The notes under the pieces: generated by a model | Told to the model about the DNA's origin: nothing | Seen by the model: only the letters and a program-made list of their open reading frames with translations | Databases searched by the model: none | Translations under genes and position numbers: made by a program | From: Streptomyces avermitilis MA-4680 = NBRC 14893 | GTDB taxonomy: Bacteria > Actinomycetota > Actinomycetes > Streptomycetales > Streptomycetaceae | Direction: 5' to 3' | NCBI RefSeq assembly: GCF_000009765.2 | Contig: NC_003155.5 | Location: forward strand, 1,178,001-1,242,000 | Length of the DNA stretch: 64,000 bases | Part shown: in pieces, positions 55,874 through 64,000 of the stretch | Numbering within the stretch: the first letter of the stretch is position 1 | Layout of the letters: every line of letters begins with the position of its first letter

Positions 55874-58525
55874 GTGCAGCATCCACGTCAGGGACCCCCA
55901 TCTCGCCACACCCGACGAAGCCTCGGCAGATCGCTGGCCCTCACCATGACAGCCGTCCTCGGCGCGGCAGGCCTGGCCCTGTCCCCCGCCGCCTCCGCCG
56001 ACAGCGGCCCCACGACCGCCGACCCGACCGAGGCCCACGGGCTCAAGGGCGAGTACTACACTCAATCCGCGCCCGGAGCTTTCGACTTCGCCGAGCTGAA
56101 GGCCACCGGCTTCGATCCCGGGCTCGACTTCGACTCGCTCGAGTCCCGTCTCTCGGCGGCCACAGGCCGGGCCGACGACGTCTCCGTCCGCTGGACCGGC
56201 GAGGTCGTCCCCGAGAAGTCGGGCCCCACCACCTTCTCGATCACCGGCGACAACGGCTTCCGGCTCTGGGTCGACGGAAAGCTCACCATCGACCACTGGG
56301 TCGACGACTGGGACAGGGAACAGACCTCGCAGCCCGTCGATCTGACGGCCGGCCGGGCCTACGACATCAAGGTCGAGTACTTCGAGCACTTCGGCGGCTC
56401 CAACCTCCACCTGCGCTGGACACCACCGGGCGGCAGCAAGTCCGCCGTGCCCCAGTCGGCGTTCCGCCTACCCGACGGGTTCGACTACAACGGCGCCCTC
56501 TCGGCGACCGTCCTCGGTGACGGGCGCACCGTTCGTCTGGACTTCCCGCAGGCCCTCGCCTCCGCCCCCGCCACGGTGCTCGACCACCTCACGGTCACCA
56601 GCGGCGGCAAGTGGCCCCTGAGTTCCGTCAAGACCGACCCGTCCGACGCCCGGGCGCTCCTCGTCGGCCTCGGCGAACCCGTCGTCGGCAACAAGGCCGG
56701 TACGGCCAAGGGCGGCGTCAACGTCACCTACGACGGCAAGGGCGCCCTGGCCGACACCAGCGGCACACCGGTCAAGGCCTTCTGGTCCAGCGGACCCAAC
56801 AAGTCGACCTACGAACTGCGCACCAAGTGGGCCGACCAGGTGGGCCCCAAGAACGCCCTGCCCGAGTATCCGCGTCCCCAGCTGACCCGCAAGGCCTGGC
56901 AGAACCTCAACGGGACCTGGCAGTTCGCCGGCGCCAAGGCCGGCGAGGAGCCGCCCACCGGCAGGACTCTCGCCGAGAGGATCCTGGTGCCGTATCCGGT
57001 CGAGTCACAGCTCTCGGGCATCGAGCGCCATGAGGACCGCATGTGGTACCGGCGCACCTTCACCGTCCCGGCCGACTGGAAGGTCGGCCACGGCAAGCGG
57101 CTGCGGCTCAACTTCGGAGCCGTCGACTGGCAGTCCGAGGTGTACGTGAACGGCACCAAGGTCGCCGAACACAAGGGCGGCTACGACAAGTTCAGCGCCG
57201 ATGTCACCGACGCGCTGAAGCCGGGGCGCACCCAGGAACTCATCGTCGGTGTCTACGATCCCACCGACGCGCAGGGCGGCGAGAACCCGCCCCTGGGCAA
57301 GCAGCGTCTCGACCCCAGCGGTATCTGGTACACCCCGTCCTCCGGCATCTGGCAGACGGTCTGGATGGAGCCGGTCGCAGCCGACCACGTCGACACGCTC
57401 AAGCTCACTCCCGACGTCGAAACGAGCACCCTCACCGTCGAGCCGAAGGGGGTACGCGACGGCCTCGCCGTGACCGCGACGGCGTACGACGGGAAGAAGA
57501 AGGTCGCAACGGTCCGGGGACGCACCGGCACACCCCTCACGCTCAAGCTCGCCGAGCCCCGTCTGTGGTCTCCCGACGACCCCTTCCTCTACGACCTCAA
57601 GGTCGACGTCGGCGCCGACCGCGTCGGCAGCTACTTCGGGATGCGCTCCATCGCCGTGGAGAAGGTCGACGGAACACCGCGCACCGTCCTCAACGGCAAG
57701 CCCGTCTTCATGATGGCCACGCTCGACCAGGGTTTCTGGCCCGACGGCCTGCACACCGCGCCGACCGACGACGCCCTTGCCCACGATCTGAAGATGCACA
57801 AGCAGATGGGCTTCAACTCCGTGCGCAAGCACATCAAGGTGGAGCCCGACCGCTGGTTCTACTGGGCGGACAGGCTCGGACTCCTGGTGTGGCAGGACAT
57901 GCCCGCGATGACCGCCGGGGTGAACCCGAACGCCGCCTCCCGCGCCGAGTACGAGCGCGAGATGAAGCAGCTGATCGACGAGCACATCAGCAGCCCCTCG
58001 GTCGTCATGTGGGTGACCTTCAACGAGGGCTGGGGCCAGTACGACGAGGCCCGCATCGCCGACCAGGCCAAGGCGTGGGACCCGACCCGGCTGGTCAACA
58101 GCATGTCGGGGCTCAACCTCGGGGTTGACGGCGGCACCGGCGACGTCATGGACGAGCACGGCTACCCCAGCCCCGCGCTGCCGCCGCACCCCGACGGCAG
58201 ACGGGCCCTGGTCAGCGGCGAGTACGGCGGCCTCGGCCTGGGAGTTCCCGGACACGCCTGGTCGGTGCAGATGTCGTACGTGGATGTCGACCCCGCCGCG
58301 TACACCGACACGTATCTGGCCCGGCTCGACGAGGTTCGCAGGCTTGCCTGCCGGGGCGGCAATGGAGCCGTCTACACCCAGATCTCCGACGTGGAGGGCG
58401 AGCTCAACGGCCTGATGACCTACGACCGCAAGATCGTCAAGCCTGATGTGCAGCGGCTCAGGACCGCGCACGAGGCACTGATCGAGGCAGTGGCGCAGTC
58501 CACGCTCCCGTGCGCCACGTCCTGA
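55874..58525 (+). CDS. Secreted PA14-GH2 glycoside hydrolase (beta-galactosidase/glucuronidase class)
   Basis: 883 residues from GTG 55874, with GAGGAGGA 4-10 bases upstream. Signal peptide residues 1-42 (RSLALTMTAVLGAAGLALSP, ASA cut). A PA14 carbohydrate-binding domain follows (about 55-190: GLKGEYYTQ, DDVSVRWTGEVVPEKSG, FRLWVDGKLTIDHW, YFEHFGGSNLHLRW). Then the GH2 parts: sugar-binding domain (about 320-500), Ig-like domain, and TIM barrel with LVWQDMPAM, VVMWVTFNEGWGQYD (acid/base Glu in NEGWGQ) and VSGEYGGLGLG (probable nucleophile Glu). It probably releases the sugar that the nearby transporter takes up. Substrate not fixed by sequence. Confidence 0.92.
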   Translation: MQHPRQGPPSRHTRRSLGRSLALTMTAVLGAAGLALSPAASADSGPTTADPTEAHGLKGEYYTQSAPGAFDFAELKATGFDPGLDFDSLESRLSAATGRADDVSVRWTGEVVPEKSGPTTFSITGDNGFRLWVDGKLTIDHWVDDWDREQTSQPVDLTAGRAYDIKVEYFEHFGGSNLHLRWTPPGGSKSAVPQSAFRLPDGFDYNGALSATVLGDGRTVRLDFPQALASAPATVLDHLTVTSGGKWPLSSVKTDPSDARALLVGLGEPVVGNKAGTAKGGVNVTYDGKGALADTSGTPVKAFWSSGPNKSTYELRTKWADQVGPKNALPEYPRPQLTRKAWQNLNGTWQFAGAKAGEEPPTGRTLAERILVPYPVESQLSGIERHEDRMWYRRTFTVPADWKVGHGKRLRLNFGAVDWQSEVYVNGTKVAEHKGGYDKFSADVTDALKPGRTQELIVGVYDPTDAQGGENPPLGKQRLDPSGIWYTPSSGIWQTVWMEPVAADHVDTLKLTPDVETSTLTVEPKGVRDGLAVTATAYDGKKKVATVRGRTGTPLTLKLAEPRLWSPDDPFLYDLKVDVGADRVGSYFGMRSIAVEKVDGTPRTVLNGKPVFMMATLDQGFWPDGLHTAPTDDALAHDLKMHKQMGFNSVRKHIKVEPDRWFYWADRLGLLVWQDMPAMTAGVNPNAASRAEYEREMKQLIDEHISSPSVVMWVTFNEGWGQYDEARIADQAKAWDPTRLVNSMSGLNLGVDGGTGDVMDEHGYPSPALPPHPDGRRALVSGEYGGLGLGVPGHAWSVQMSYVDVDPAAYTDTYLARLDEVRRLACRGGNGAVYTQISDVEGELNGLMTYDRKIVKPDVQRLRTAHEALIEAVAQSTLPCATS

Positions 58526-58912
58526 CCCCCTGACGGCGCCGGGCGACGGTCCGCCTGCCCGCTCCCCTTCCGGCGCGGGCGGGCGGGCCGTCGGCCCCAC
58601 CCGCACGAGCGGACCCTCCGCAGGGCTCTTCACCGCCGTCGCGGCAGCGCGCGGACGGTGGGAGGTGGCCGTGACCGGCGCTGTGGCGCGCAGGGCTCTT
58701 CCGTCTTATGGTCGAATGGTTCACCGCACATCTCCGGCGCGGCACCGCTCGCGTCCGCGTAGCGCTCGCGAGCCGGGAGGCGCTGTCCGTACGCCGCTGT
58801 CGACCGGACGAGACAGTCGCATTGAATACGACCGCTCACGGCTGTCGTGAGCCGCGGCGGACTGCGTCTCTTTCGTTCTGCGCCAACAGCGGTCAGAGGG
58901 AAGACCGGCACC
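58526..58912. other. Spacer without recognisable gene
   Basis: 387 bp between the GH2 gene and the alpha/beta hydrolase gene. GC-rich (GCGGGCGGGCGGGCC near 58576-58592) with only chance open frames. No hairpin of note, no repeat and no remnant I can name. Confidence 0.5.
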
Positions 58913-59734
58913 ATGGGCACTTTTACCACCGATGACGGCACAGAGATTTTCTACAAGGACTGGGGCAGCGGACCGCCCGTCGTGTTCAGCCACGGCTGGC
59001 CGCTCAACGCCGACGCCTGGGACGTTCAACTGCGTCTGGTGGCCGAGAACGGCTATCGCGCGGTTGCCCACGACCGCCGTGGGCACGGCCGCTCGGGCCA
59101 GCCGTGGAACGGCAACCACATGGACACCTACGCCGACGACCTCTCGCAGTTGATCGGCGCCCTGGATCTGCGGGACGCGGTTGTCGTCGGCCACTCCACC
59201 GGCGGCGGTGAAGTGGCCCGTTACATCGGCCGGCACGGCAGCGGCCGCGTTGCCAAGGCGGTCCTGGTGGGAGCCGTTCCCCCGATCATGCTGAAGACCG
59301 ACGCCAACCCGGAGGGGCTCCCGATCGAAGCCTTCGACGCCATCCGTGCGGGCGTCCTGAGCAACCGCGCCCAGTACTACTGGGACTTGTCGGATCAGTT
59401 CTACGGTTTCAATCGGCCCGGCGCCGAAGGCACGGACGGGGTACGGCGCGCGTTCTGGTTGTGGAGCATGCAGGTGGGACTCAAGGCGGCCTACGACTGC
59501 ATCGAGCAGTTCTCGGAACAGGATTTCACCGAGGACCTGCGGCGCATCGACGTACCGACCTTCATCGCGCACGGCGACGCCGACCAGATCGTCCCCCTCG
59601 TGGCGTCGGCACCCAAATCTGCCGAACTCGTCAAAGACGCGACGTTGAAGGTCTATTCGGGGGCGCCGCACGGTCTGACCGGGGCATACGAGCAGGAATT
59701 CAACGCTGACCTGCTGAACTTCATCCGTGGCTAG
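58913..59734 (+). CDS. Alpha/beta hydrolase, non-haem chloroperoxidase/esterase type
   Basis: 273 residues, the normal length for cofactor-free haloperoxidase-type hydrolases. Marks: [32 protein letters not shown], nucleophile Ser in [14 protein letters not shown] near residue 98, Asp in [10 protein letters not shown] near 225, His in GAPHGLTG near 254. Such proteins are esterases or perhydrolases; halogenation in vitro is a side activity. Single gene; AGAGGGA is about 10 bases before ATG 58913. Confidence 0.92.
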   Translation: MGTFTTDDGTEIFYKDWGSGPPVVFSHGWPLNADAWDVQLRLVAENGYRAVAHDRRGHGRSGQPWNGNHMDTYADDLSQLIGALDLRDAVVVGHSTGGGEVARYIGRHGSGRVAKAVLVGAVPPIMLKTDANPEGLPIEAFDAIRAGVLSNRAQYYWDLSDQFYGFNRPGAEGTDGVRRAFWLWSMQVGLKAAYDCIEQFSEQDFTEDLRRIDVPTFIAHGDADQIVPLVASAPKSAELVKDATLKVYSGAPHGLTGAYEQEFNADLLNFIRG

Positions 59735-60121
59735 GCGGCAATGTGAGGGACGACCGGTACAGATCCGCCCGGGGTTCTTCGGCGCCGGCCCCGCTCTCGC
59801 GCGGGTCCGGCGTCGCCTGAGGGCTGTCCCTGGCGTACACGCCGGGCTCGCGCTGGCGCAACCGCGCCGAGTTCGTCAACGGCAGTGCGGAGATCGTCGG
59901 CTTCCTCACGCGCACGTGGACACGAGAGCCCGACTACCGGCCGGCGGTCGCCGCCCGGACGACCATGCCGGCTTGAGCGATCTCGGCTTCTAGGCCGTTC
60001 CGTCCGGAGCGTCCGATCATGGTCCGGCGCGGCGAACTGCCGCCGTCCCGCACGTGCGACGCCGACATCGCGAGTGTGCTGGGCGTCGCCGACGACGTCG
60101 TCGGCGTCACCACCGCGGCCG
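59735..60121 (+). pseudogene. Spacer with DUF1348/SnoaL-like remnant (about 59821-59945)
   Basis: No intact gene. From 59821 a plus-strand frame reads LSLAYTPGSRWRNRAEFVNG and SAEIVGFLTRTWTREPDYR, a hallmark stretch of DUF1348 (nuclear transport factor 2-like) proteins. A stop codon (TGA 59818-59820) stands just before it in frame, and similarity ends after about 40 residues. The rest of the stretch shows nothing recognisable. Confidence 0.6.
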
Positions 60122-61828
60122 TCATCCGGCGGCCGGCATCACCTTGGTCACCTTGCCTTGCGTGTCGGCCTCCAGGTAGCCGCCCTCCCGGTAGTCGTTG
60201 CTCAGATAGACCGCCATGCCCGCAGGAGTGCCGAATACGTTGTCCGGCTGCCGGACCAGCAGGTAGCGGGCCGTCGGCTTCTCGACCTTCAGCGCCCTCT
60301 CCGCACGGGCGAGCAGCGCGGGAACCATGTCCCACTGGAAATTCTTCAGACTCACCGGCTGTCGGCCACCCGCCAGCGTGCCCTTGATGATGCCCTTTTC
60401 CACGCCGCGGTCGACACGGTAGGTGTAGGTGTCGTAGCGGGTACGGCTGCCCTCGACCATGACCGACGCCGAGACATGGTCCGGGTAGACGGAGAAGTCA
60501 CCGAAGCTGTCCCGTCCGGTCTCCTTCTCGATGGCCTTGATCGAGGCCCGGATGCCGGCCGGGGTGAGCAGGTCGGTGGTCTCGCTGTCCGACTCCTGGT
60601 CCGTCGGCTTCTGTGTCACGGTCGTGGGCGCTGCCGGGGCGTGCTCCGTTTCGCGGGAGGCCCCGGGCGACGCCGCGGCTCCGTCCTGGCCTCCGGGCAG
60701 CGTCCGCCAGACCAGCCCGCCCACGAGCGACGCACCGGCGACGGAGGCCACCACGATGAGCCGTGCCCGTCCCGGCCGACGGGTGACCGTACGCGTTCCG
60801 AGACGGTCGGCGTCGGACCCCAGTGGTGGACGCGGGTCCGGTACGGCGTCCCGTGGTTCCCGCGCCGGCCGCCTCAGGTGGTCCCTCGGGTTCCGCGACG
60901 CTCCGACAAGCCCGGATTCCGTGGTCGCGGGCGGCGGTGCCGGGACCGGGGGTGCGAGTGGGTAGGACGTGGGCTCGGCCCCGGGACCGGCTTCCGCCAC
61001 GGCGGCGAGCATCCGGTCGAAGGCCTCGGCGTCCGGCCGCGCTGCGGGGTCACGCACGAGCACTCGCGTGAGTACCGGCGTCAACGGACCGGCCTTCACG
61101 GGGTGCGGTACGTCGTCGTGGAGCACCGCGGCAAGCGTGGCCAGCGTCGTCCCCCGGCGCAGCGGATGGTGCCCCTCGACAGCGACGTACAGCATCATCG
61201 CCAGCGACCACAGGTCCGCACCGGGGCCACCCCGATCGCCCGTGACGCGCTCCGGCGCCATGTAGTCGGGCGTGCCGATGATCGATCCCGTGGCGGTCAG
61301 AGTGGTGGACTCGCGGATCGCGGCGATCCCGAAGTCCGTGAGCACCGGACTGCCATCGGGGCGCAGCAGCACGTTGGCGGGTTTCACGTCGCGGTGCTGC
61401 ACTCCTGCGGCGTGCGCCGCACGCAGGGCTGCGAGCACTCCGCGCCCGATGTGCGCGGCCTCCGCCGGGGTCATCGGCCCACGAGCGAGCCGGTCGGCCA
61501 GCGACCCGCCGCCGACGAGTTCCATGACGATCCATGGGTAGGTGCCCTCGCCGCCGTCGACGATGTGGTGGATCGTCACCACGTTCGGATGTTCGACCCT
61601 GGCCAGGGCACGAGCCTCGCGCAGGACCCGTTCGCGCAGCAGGTGCGCGCCGTCCGGGTCGTACTCGGCGAAGTCCACGTCCGGCGGCCGTACTTCCTTG
61701 ACGGCCACGCTCCGGTGCAGCAGCAGATCACGGGCCCGCCACACGGTGCCCATCCCGCCGCCCCCGAGCCGGGCCTCCAGTTCGAAGCGGTTGTCCACGA
61801 CCCGTCTGCCGGTCTCCCCCTCACCCAT
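60122..61828 (-). CDS. Transmembrane Ser/Thr protein kinase (PknB type)
   Basis: 568 residues from ATG 61828; no clear ribosome-binding site, and GTG 61849 would add seven residues. Kinase domain about 14-275: GGGGMGTVWRARD (P-loop), VAVKEV (Lys), VQHRDVKPANVLL (catalytic loop), DFGIAAI, GTPDYMAPERV. A Pro/Arg-rich linker leads to one membrane span (LIVVASVAGASLVGGLVW, about 390-412) and an extracellular domain of about 150 residues without PASTA repeats. Its 5' end abuts the encapsulin-like fragment, so its upstream region may have been rearranged. Confidence 0.93.
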   Translation of the reverse strand: MGEGETGRRVVDNRFELEARLGGGGMGTVWRARDLLLHRSVAVKEVRPPDVDFAEYDPDGAHLLRERVLREARALARVEHPNVVTIHHIVDGGEGTYPWIVMELVGGGSLADRLARGPMTPAEAAHIGRGVLAALRAAHAAGVQHRDVKPANVLLRPDGSPVLTDFGIAAIRESTTLTATGSIIGTPDYMAPERVTGDRGGPGADLWSLAMMLYVAVEGHHPLRRGTTLATLAAVLHDDVPHPVKAGPLTPVLTRVLVRDPAARPDAEAFDRMLAAVAEAGPGAEPTSYPLAPPVPAPPPATTESGLVGASRNPRDHLRRPAREPRDAVPDPRPPLGSDADRLGTRTVTRRPGRARLIVVASVAGASLVGGLVWRTLPGGQDGAAASPGASRETEHAPAAPTTVTQKPTDQESDSETTDLLTPAGIRASIKAIEKETGRDSFGDFSVYPDHVSASVMVEGSRTRYDTYTYRVDRGVEKGIIKGTLAGGRQPVSLKNFQWDMVPALLARAERALKVEKPTARYLLVRQPDNVFGTPAGMAVYLSNDYREGGYLEADTQGKVTKVMPAAG

Positions 61829-61892
61829 ACGCAGGAGCTTAAGGGGCACTGTCGAGCCCCGGGCCTCCAGGGGGCCCCGCGGCGAACGCAAG

Positions 61893-62257
61893 CATCACCG
61901 AACTGCCGGTCCTGCGCGGCTACTCCGACACGGCTGTGCTCAAGGAGATCGCCACCCGTTTCCGTACCCGGGAGGTGCGGAGCGGGCAGGTCCTCTTCGA
62001 GGCCGGGCAGCCCGTCACGGAGGCATATGTGATCGCCCACGGCCGGTTCACCCGCTACACCGCCGGCAAGTACGGCGAGGAGGAAACCATCGGGGTCGTC
62101 ACCGACGGCGACCAGATGGGCGACGAGGCCATCGGCCAGTCGGACCCTCTGTGGCTGAGCTCGGTCCGGGCCGAGACGGCGGGCGTGGTGCTCGTGCTCC
62201 CCTGGGACGTCGTCACGGAGTTCACCGAGCGGGTGCCGTCCCTCGCGGCGCACCTAG
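61893..62257 (+). pseudogene. Internal fragment of a family 2B encapsulin/EshA-like protein (cyclic-nucleotide-binding domain)
   Basis: About 120 codons are open: ITELPVLRGYSDTAVLKEIA, VLFEAGQPVTEAYVIAHGRF, GKYGEEETIGVVTDGDQMGD and a WLSSVRAETAGVVLVLPW stretch to VPSLAAHL. This is a CNB (Crp-like) domain, but the lead-in ELPVLRGY and the GPYGD/E, VLADG, FGD-like spacing resemble family 2B encapsulins (EshA type), where such a domain is inserted in the shell protein. Both ends are lost: the 5' side runs into the divergent kinase gene, the 3' side is cut by an IS701-type element. A plain Crp-family regulator is the alternative. Confidence 0.6.
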
Positions 62258-62309
62258 TAGGGCTCCGTTAGGTCTGTCTCGCGGTCCTGTTTGGGGGCAT
62301 GTTGAAGGT

Positions 62310-63673
62310 GTGGATGCACATGAAGTGAACCGTGCTCGGGCGACGTTGGCATTATTCGTGGCTGACGTGTTCGCGTCGGTGCCGCGTAAGGACCAGCGGG
62401 CGAAGGGCGACTGCTATCTGCGGGGGCTGATGCTGGACGGACGGCGTAAGTCGATCCAGCCGATGGCAGAGCGGCTGCCGGATGGCAACGAGCAGAACCT
62501 GCAGCAGTTCGTGAACCAGTCGACCTGGGATCCGGTGCCGGTGCGGCGGCGGATCGCGGAGCGGATGGTGGCGCAGATCGGCCCGGATGCCTGGGCGGTC
62601 GATGACGTGTCGTTCCCCAAGGACGGCAAGATGTCGGTCGCGGTCGCGCACCAGTACTGCGGGGCGCTGGGCAAGCAGGCCAACTGCCAGGTCGCGGTGA
62701 GCGTGCACGCGGTCTCCGACACTGCCTCCTGCCCGCTGCAGTGGCGGTTGTTCGTGCCCCAGGAGTGGGCGCACGACGCGCCACGGCGGCAGAAGACCGG
62801 GATACCGCCAGAGGTCGGGCACCGGGAGAAGTGGCGCCTGGCTCTGGACATCTTCGACGAGCTGGCCGGGTGGGGGCTGGTGCCGCCGGTGGTGGTGGCC
62901 GACGCCGGCTACGGGCAGAACGCCGACTTCCGCGACGGCCTGGACGGCCGGGGCATCGGCTATGTCGCGGCCATCCGCTCGGATGTGACCGTCCATCCGC
63001 ACGATGCCGAGCCTTTCGCGCCGCCCTGGTCGGGCAACGGCCGCAAGCCCCAGCCCCGCTACCGCGACAAGCCGTCCTCGGTGGCGGCGCTGGCGACCGG
63101 CCACGGGCGGCAGGCCTTCACCGAGGTGACCTGGCGGGAAGGCTCCCGCGGACCGATGCGCTCGCATTTCCTGTCCCTGCGGGTGCGGCCGGCCGGGGTC
63201 AAATCCCGACGCCTCGCCCAGGCCGCCGCCACAGACGAAAACTGCTGGGACGGTGTCCTGCCCGAGGTCACACTGCTGGTCGAATGGCCCGAAGGCGCCG
63301 AGGCGCCCACCGACTACTGGCTGTCCAACCTGCCCGACACGCTCTCCCTCGCCGAACTGGTCCGCCTGGCGAAGATCCGCTGGCGCATCGAGCACGACTA
63401 CCGCGAACTCAAGCACGGCCTCGGCCTGGACCACTTCGAGGGCCGCTCCTGGACCGGCTGGCACCACCACGTCTCCCTGGTCACCGCCGCCCACGCGTTC
63501 CTCACCGAACAGCGTCTGGCCCCAAAAGCCGGTACAGCGGACTCACCCTCTACCAGACCCTCGACGCCATCCAGGACCTGCTGAACTGCTGGAGCGGCAC
63601 CTGCACCACCTGCCACCGCCCCCTGCCCAAAACATCCACCACCAGCCACAACCCAAGAGCCAGAGCAACCTAA
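62310..63673 (+). CDS. IS701-family transposase, probably made by -1 frameshift at 63521-63527
   Basis: From GTG 62310 the zero frame encodes 424 residues ending at 63584: WAVDDVSFPKDGKMSVAVAH (first Asp), VVVADAGYGQNADFRDGL (second Asp), RWRIEHDYRELKHGLGLDHF (Glu) and EGRSWTGWHHHVSLV, the IS701 DDE core. Its last 20 residues are low-complexity. At 63521-63527 the in-phase heptamer C CCA AAA allows a -1 shift; the new frame reads YSGLTLYQTLDAIQDLLNCW and SGTCTTCHRPLPK, well-formed protein that stops at 63673, ten bases before the end repeat. The shifted product of about 454 residues is probably the full transposase. A plain mutation is the alternative. Confidence 0.85.
63521..63527 (+). promoter_or_regulatory. 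Slippery heptamer CCCAAAA for -1 frameshifting
   Basis: The heptamer has the X XXY YYZ form in the transposase reading phase (codons GCC CCA AAA). A -1 slip continues as AGC CGG TAC, the frame that holds the conserved-looking C-terminus. Confidence 0.6.
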
Positions 63674-63683
63674 CGGAGCCCTA

Positions 63684-64000
63684 CTAGGTGTATGAGGACA
63701 GGACGTTGGTGACGGTCATGGGCAGGCGGATTGCCGGTGGCTGGTTTCCAGCTGCCCCGTGTGGGCGGTGGTAGTTGTAGTGGATGTTCCAGACGCGGAG
63801 CGCATCTGAGCGTTCTTGCTCGCATTGCCAGCTCCGGGCGTAGAGGAATTCCTCGGCGAGGATGCGGTGGTACCGCTCCACTTTGCCGTTGTGGCGAGGT
63901 GTGTATGGGGTGATGCGTTGGTGCCGTGCTCCAAGCAGCGCGCGAGCGAAGGCATCGGCTCGGTAGCAGGCTCCGTTGTCGGTGACGATCCGCTCGATGG
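63684..64000 (-). CDS. IS481-type transposase, C-terminal part (continues beyond window)
   Basis: About 105 codons are visible: ERIVTDNGACYRADAFARAL, RHQRITPYTPRHNGKVERYH, RILAEEFLYARSWQCEQERS, NIHYNYHRPHGAAGNQPPAI and a TVTNVLSSYT end. TDNG, TPRHNGKVER and YHRPH are the rve integrase-core marks of IS481/IS3-type transposases (second Asp and Glu of DDE). The 5' part lies beyond 64000. The stop codon TAG coincides with the CTAG target of the IS701-type element, and no terminal repeat of this element remains on that side. Confidence 0.88.
   Translation of the reverse strand, partial: IERIVTDNGACYRADAFARALLGARHQRITPYTPRHNGKVERYHRILAEEFLYARSWQCEQERSDALRVWNIHYNYHRPHGAAGNQPPAIRLPMTVTNVLSSYT

Larger units (their letters stand above)
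62254..63687 (+). mobile_element. IS701-type insertion sequence (62258-63683) with CTAG target duplication
   Basis: The element starts TAGGGCTCCGTTAGG (62258) and ends CCTAACGGAGCCCTA (63683), a perfect 15-bp inverted repeat. CTAG stands on both sides (62254-62257 and 63684-63687), the 4-bp target type known for the IS701 family. Length 1426 bp with one transposase gene. It sits between the encapsulin-like fragment and the stop codon of an IS481-type transposase. Confidence 0.92.

Noticed and set aside
1-64000. CRISPR array, integrase attachment site or replication origin
   Set aside because: No regularly spaced short repeats, no integrase-tRNA junction and no DnaA-box cluster were seen; the tandem repeats present are short or intragenic.

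Overview
The window is high-GC actinobacterial DNA of Streptomyces type. It has long modular polyketide synthase genes, abundant GTG starts, LL-type operons with overlapping start and stop codons, and insertion sequences. The left 35 kb matches, gene for gene and strand for strand, what is known of the right half of the avermectin cluster: aveA3 (partial), aveA4, orf1, aveBI to aveBVIII and aveG. The source is therefore most likely Streptomyces avermitilis or a very close relative. This identification rests on recognised protein families, gene order and module architecture, not on a database search.

Positions 1-24573 (minus strand) hold two giant polyketide synthase genes. The first transcribed is aveA4 (9928-24573, 4881 residues): three modules ending in a thioesterase, KS-AT-KR-ACP, KS-AT-ACP and KS-AT-DH-KR-ACP-TE, matching avermectin modules 10-12. 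Downstream lies aveA3, of which 3250 residues are visible (1-9750). It has KS-AT-DH-KR-ACP and KS-AT-DH-KR(partial), matching modules 7 and 8, and runs off the left edge. The DH of module 7 has lost its catalytic His, which fits the retained C13 oxygen that carries the sugars in avermectin. Module 11 lacks a KR, which fits the C5 ketone.

Positions 24716-34960 hold an SDR of unknown role (orf1), the glycosyltransferase, a complete dTDP-L-oleandrose pathway (RmlA and RmlB types, 2,3-dehydratase, 2,3-reductase, epimerase, 4-ketoreductase, 3-O-methyltransferase) and a type II editing thioesterase. G-rich repeats that may be operators for the LuxR-type (LAL) pathway activator lie in the divergent promoters.

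Positions 35000-48000 leave the cluster and hold stress and housekeeping accessory genes: an FMN-glutamate-synthase-like protein with a pyruvate-oxidase-type enzyme, a SpoIIE phosphatase, CsbD, two copies of a 56-residue membrane protein, an ECF42 sigma factor with its DGPF partner and a recognisable promoter, a formaldehyde-type dehydrogenase, and an HxlR regulator divergent from a VOC protein. Two 73-nt tRNA-like genes with complete glycine identity elements but an aberrant T-loop lie here (minus strand, 41274-41346 and 47751-47823). Gene remnants (lipoprotein, flavin monooxygenase, AraC regulator, DUF1348 protein) mark this as an eroding accessory region.

Positions 48230-58525 hold sugar metabolism: a secreted GH64-like glucanase, a YtfQRT/YjfF-type ABC transporter, a LacI regulator and a secreted PA14-GH2 enzyme, with matching LacI-type operators at the transporter and GH2 promoters. 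Positions 58913-64000 hold an alpha/beta hydrolase, a membrane Ser/Thr kinase, a fragment resembling a family 2B encapsulin (EshA type), and a nest of two insertion sequences. One of these, an IS701-type element, seems to need a -1 frameshift to make its full transposase.
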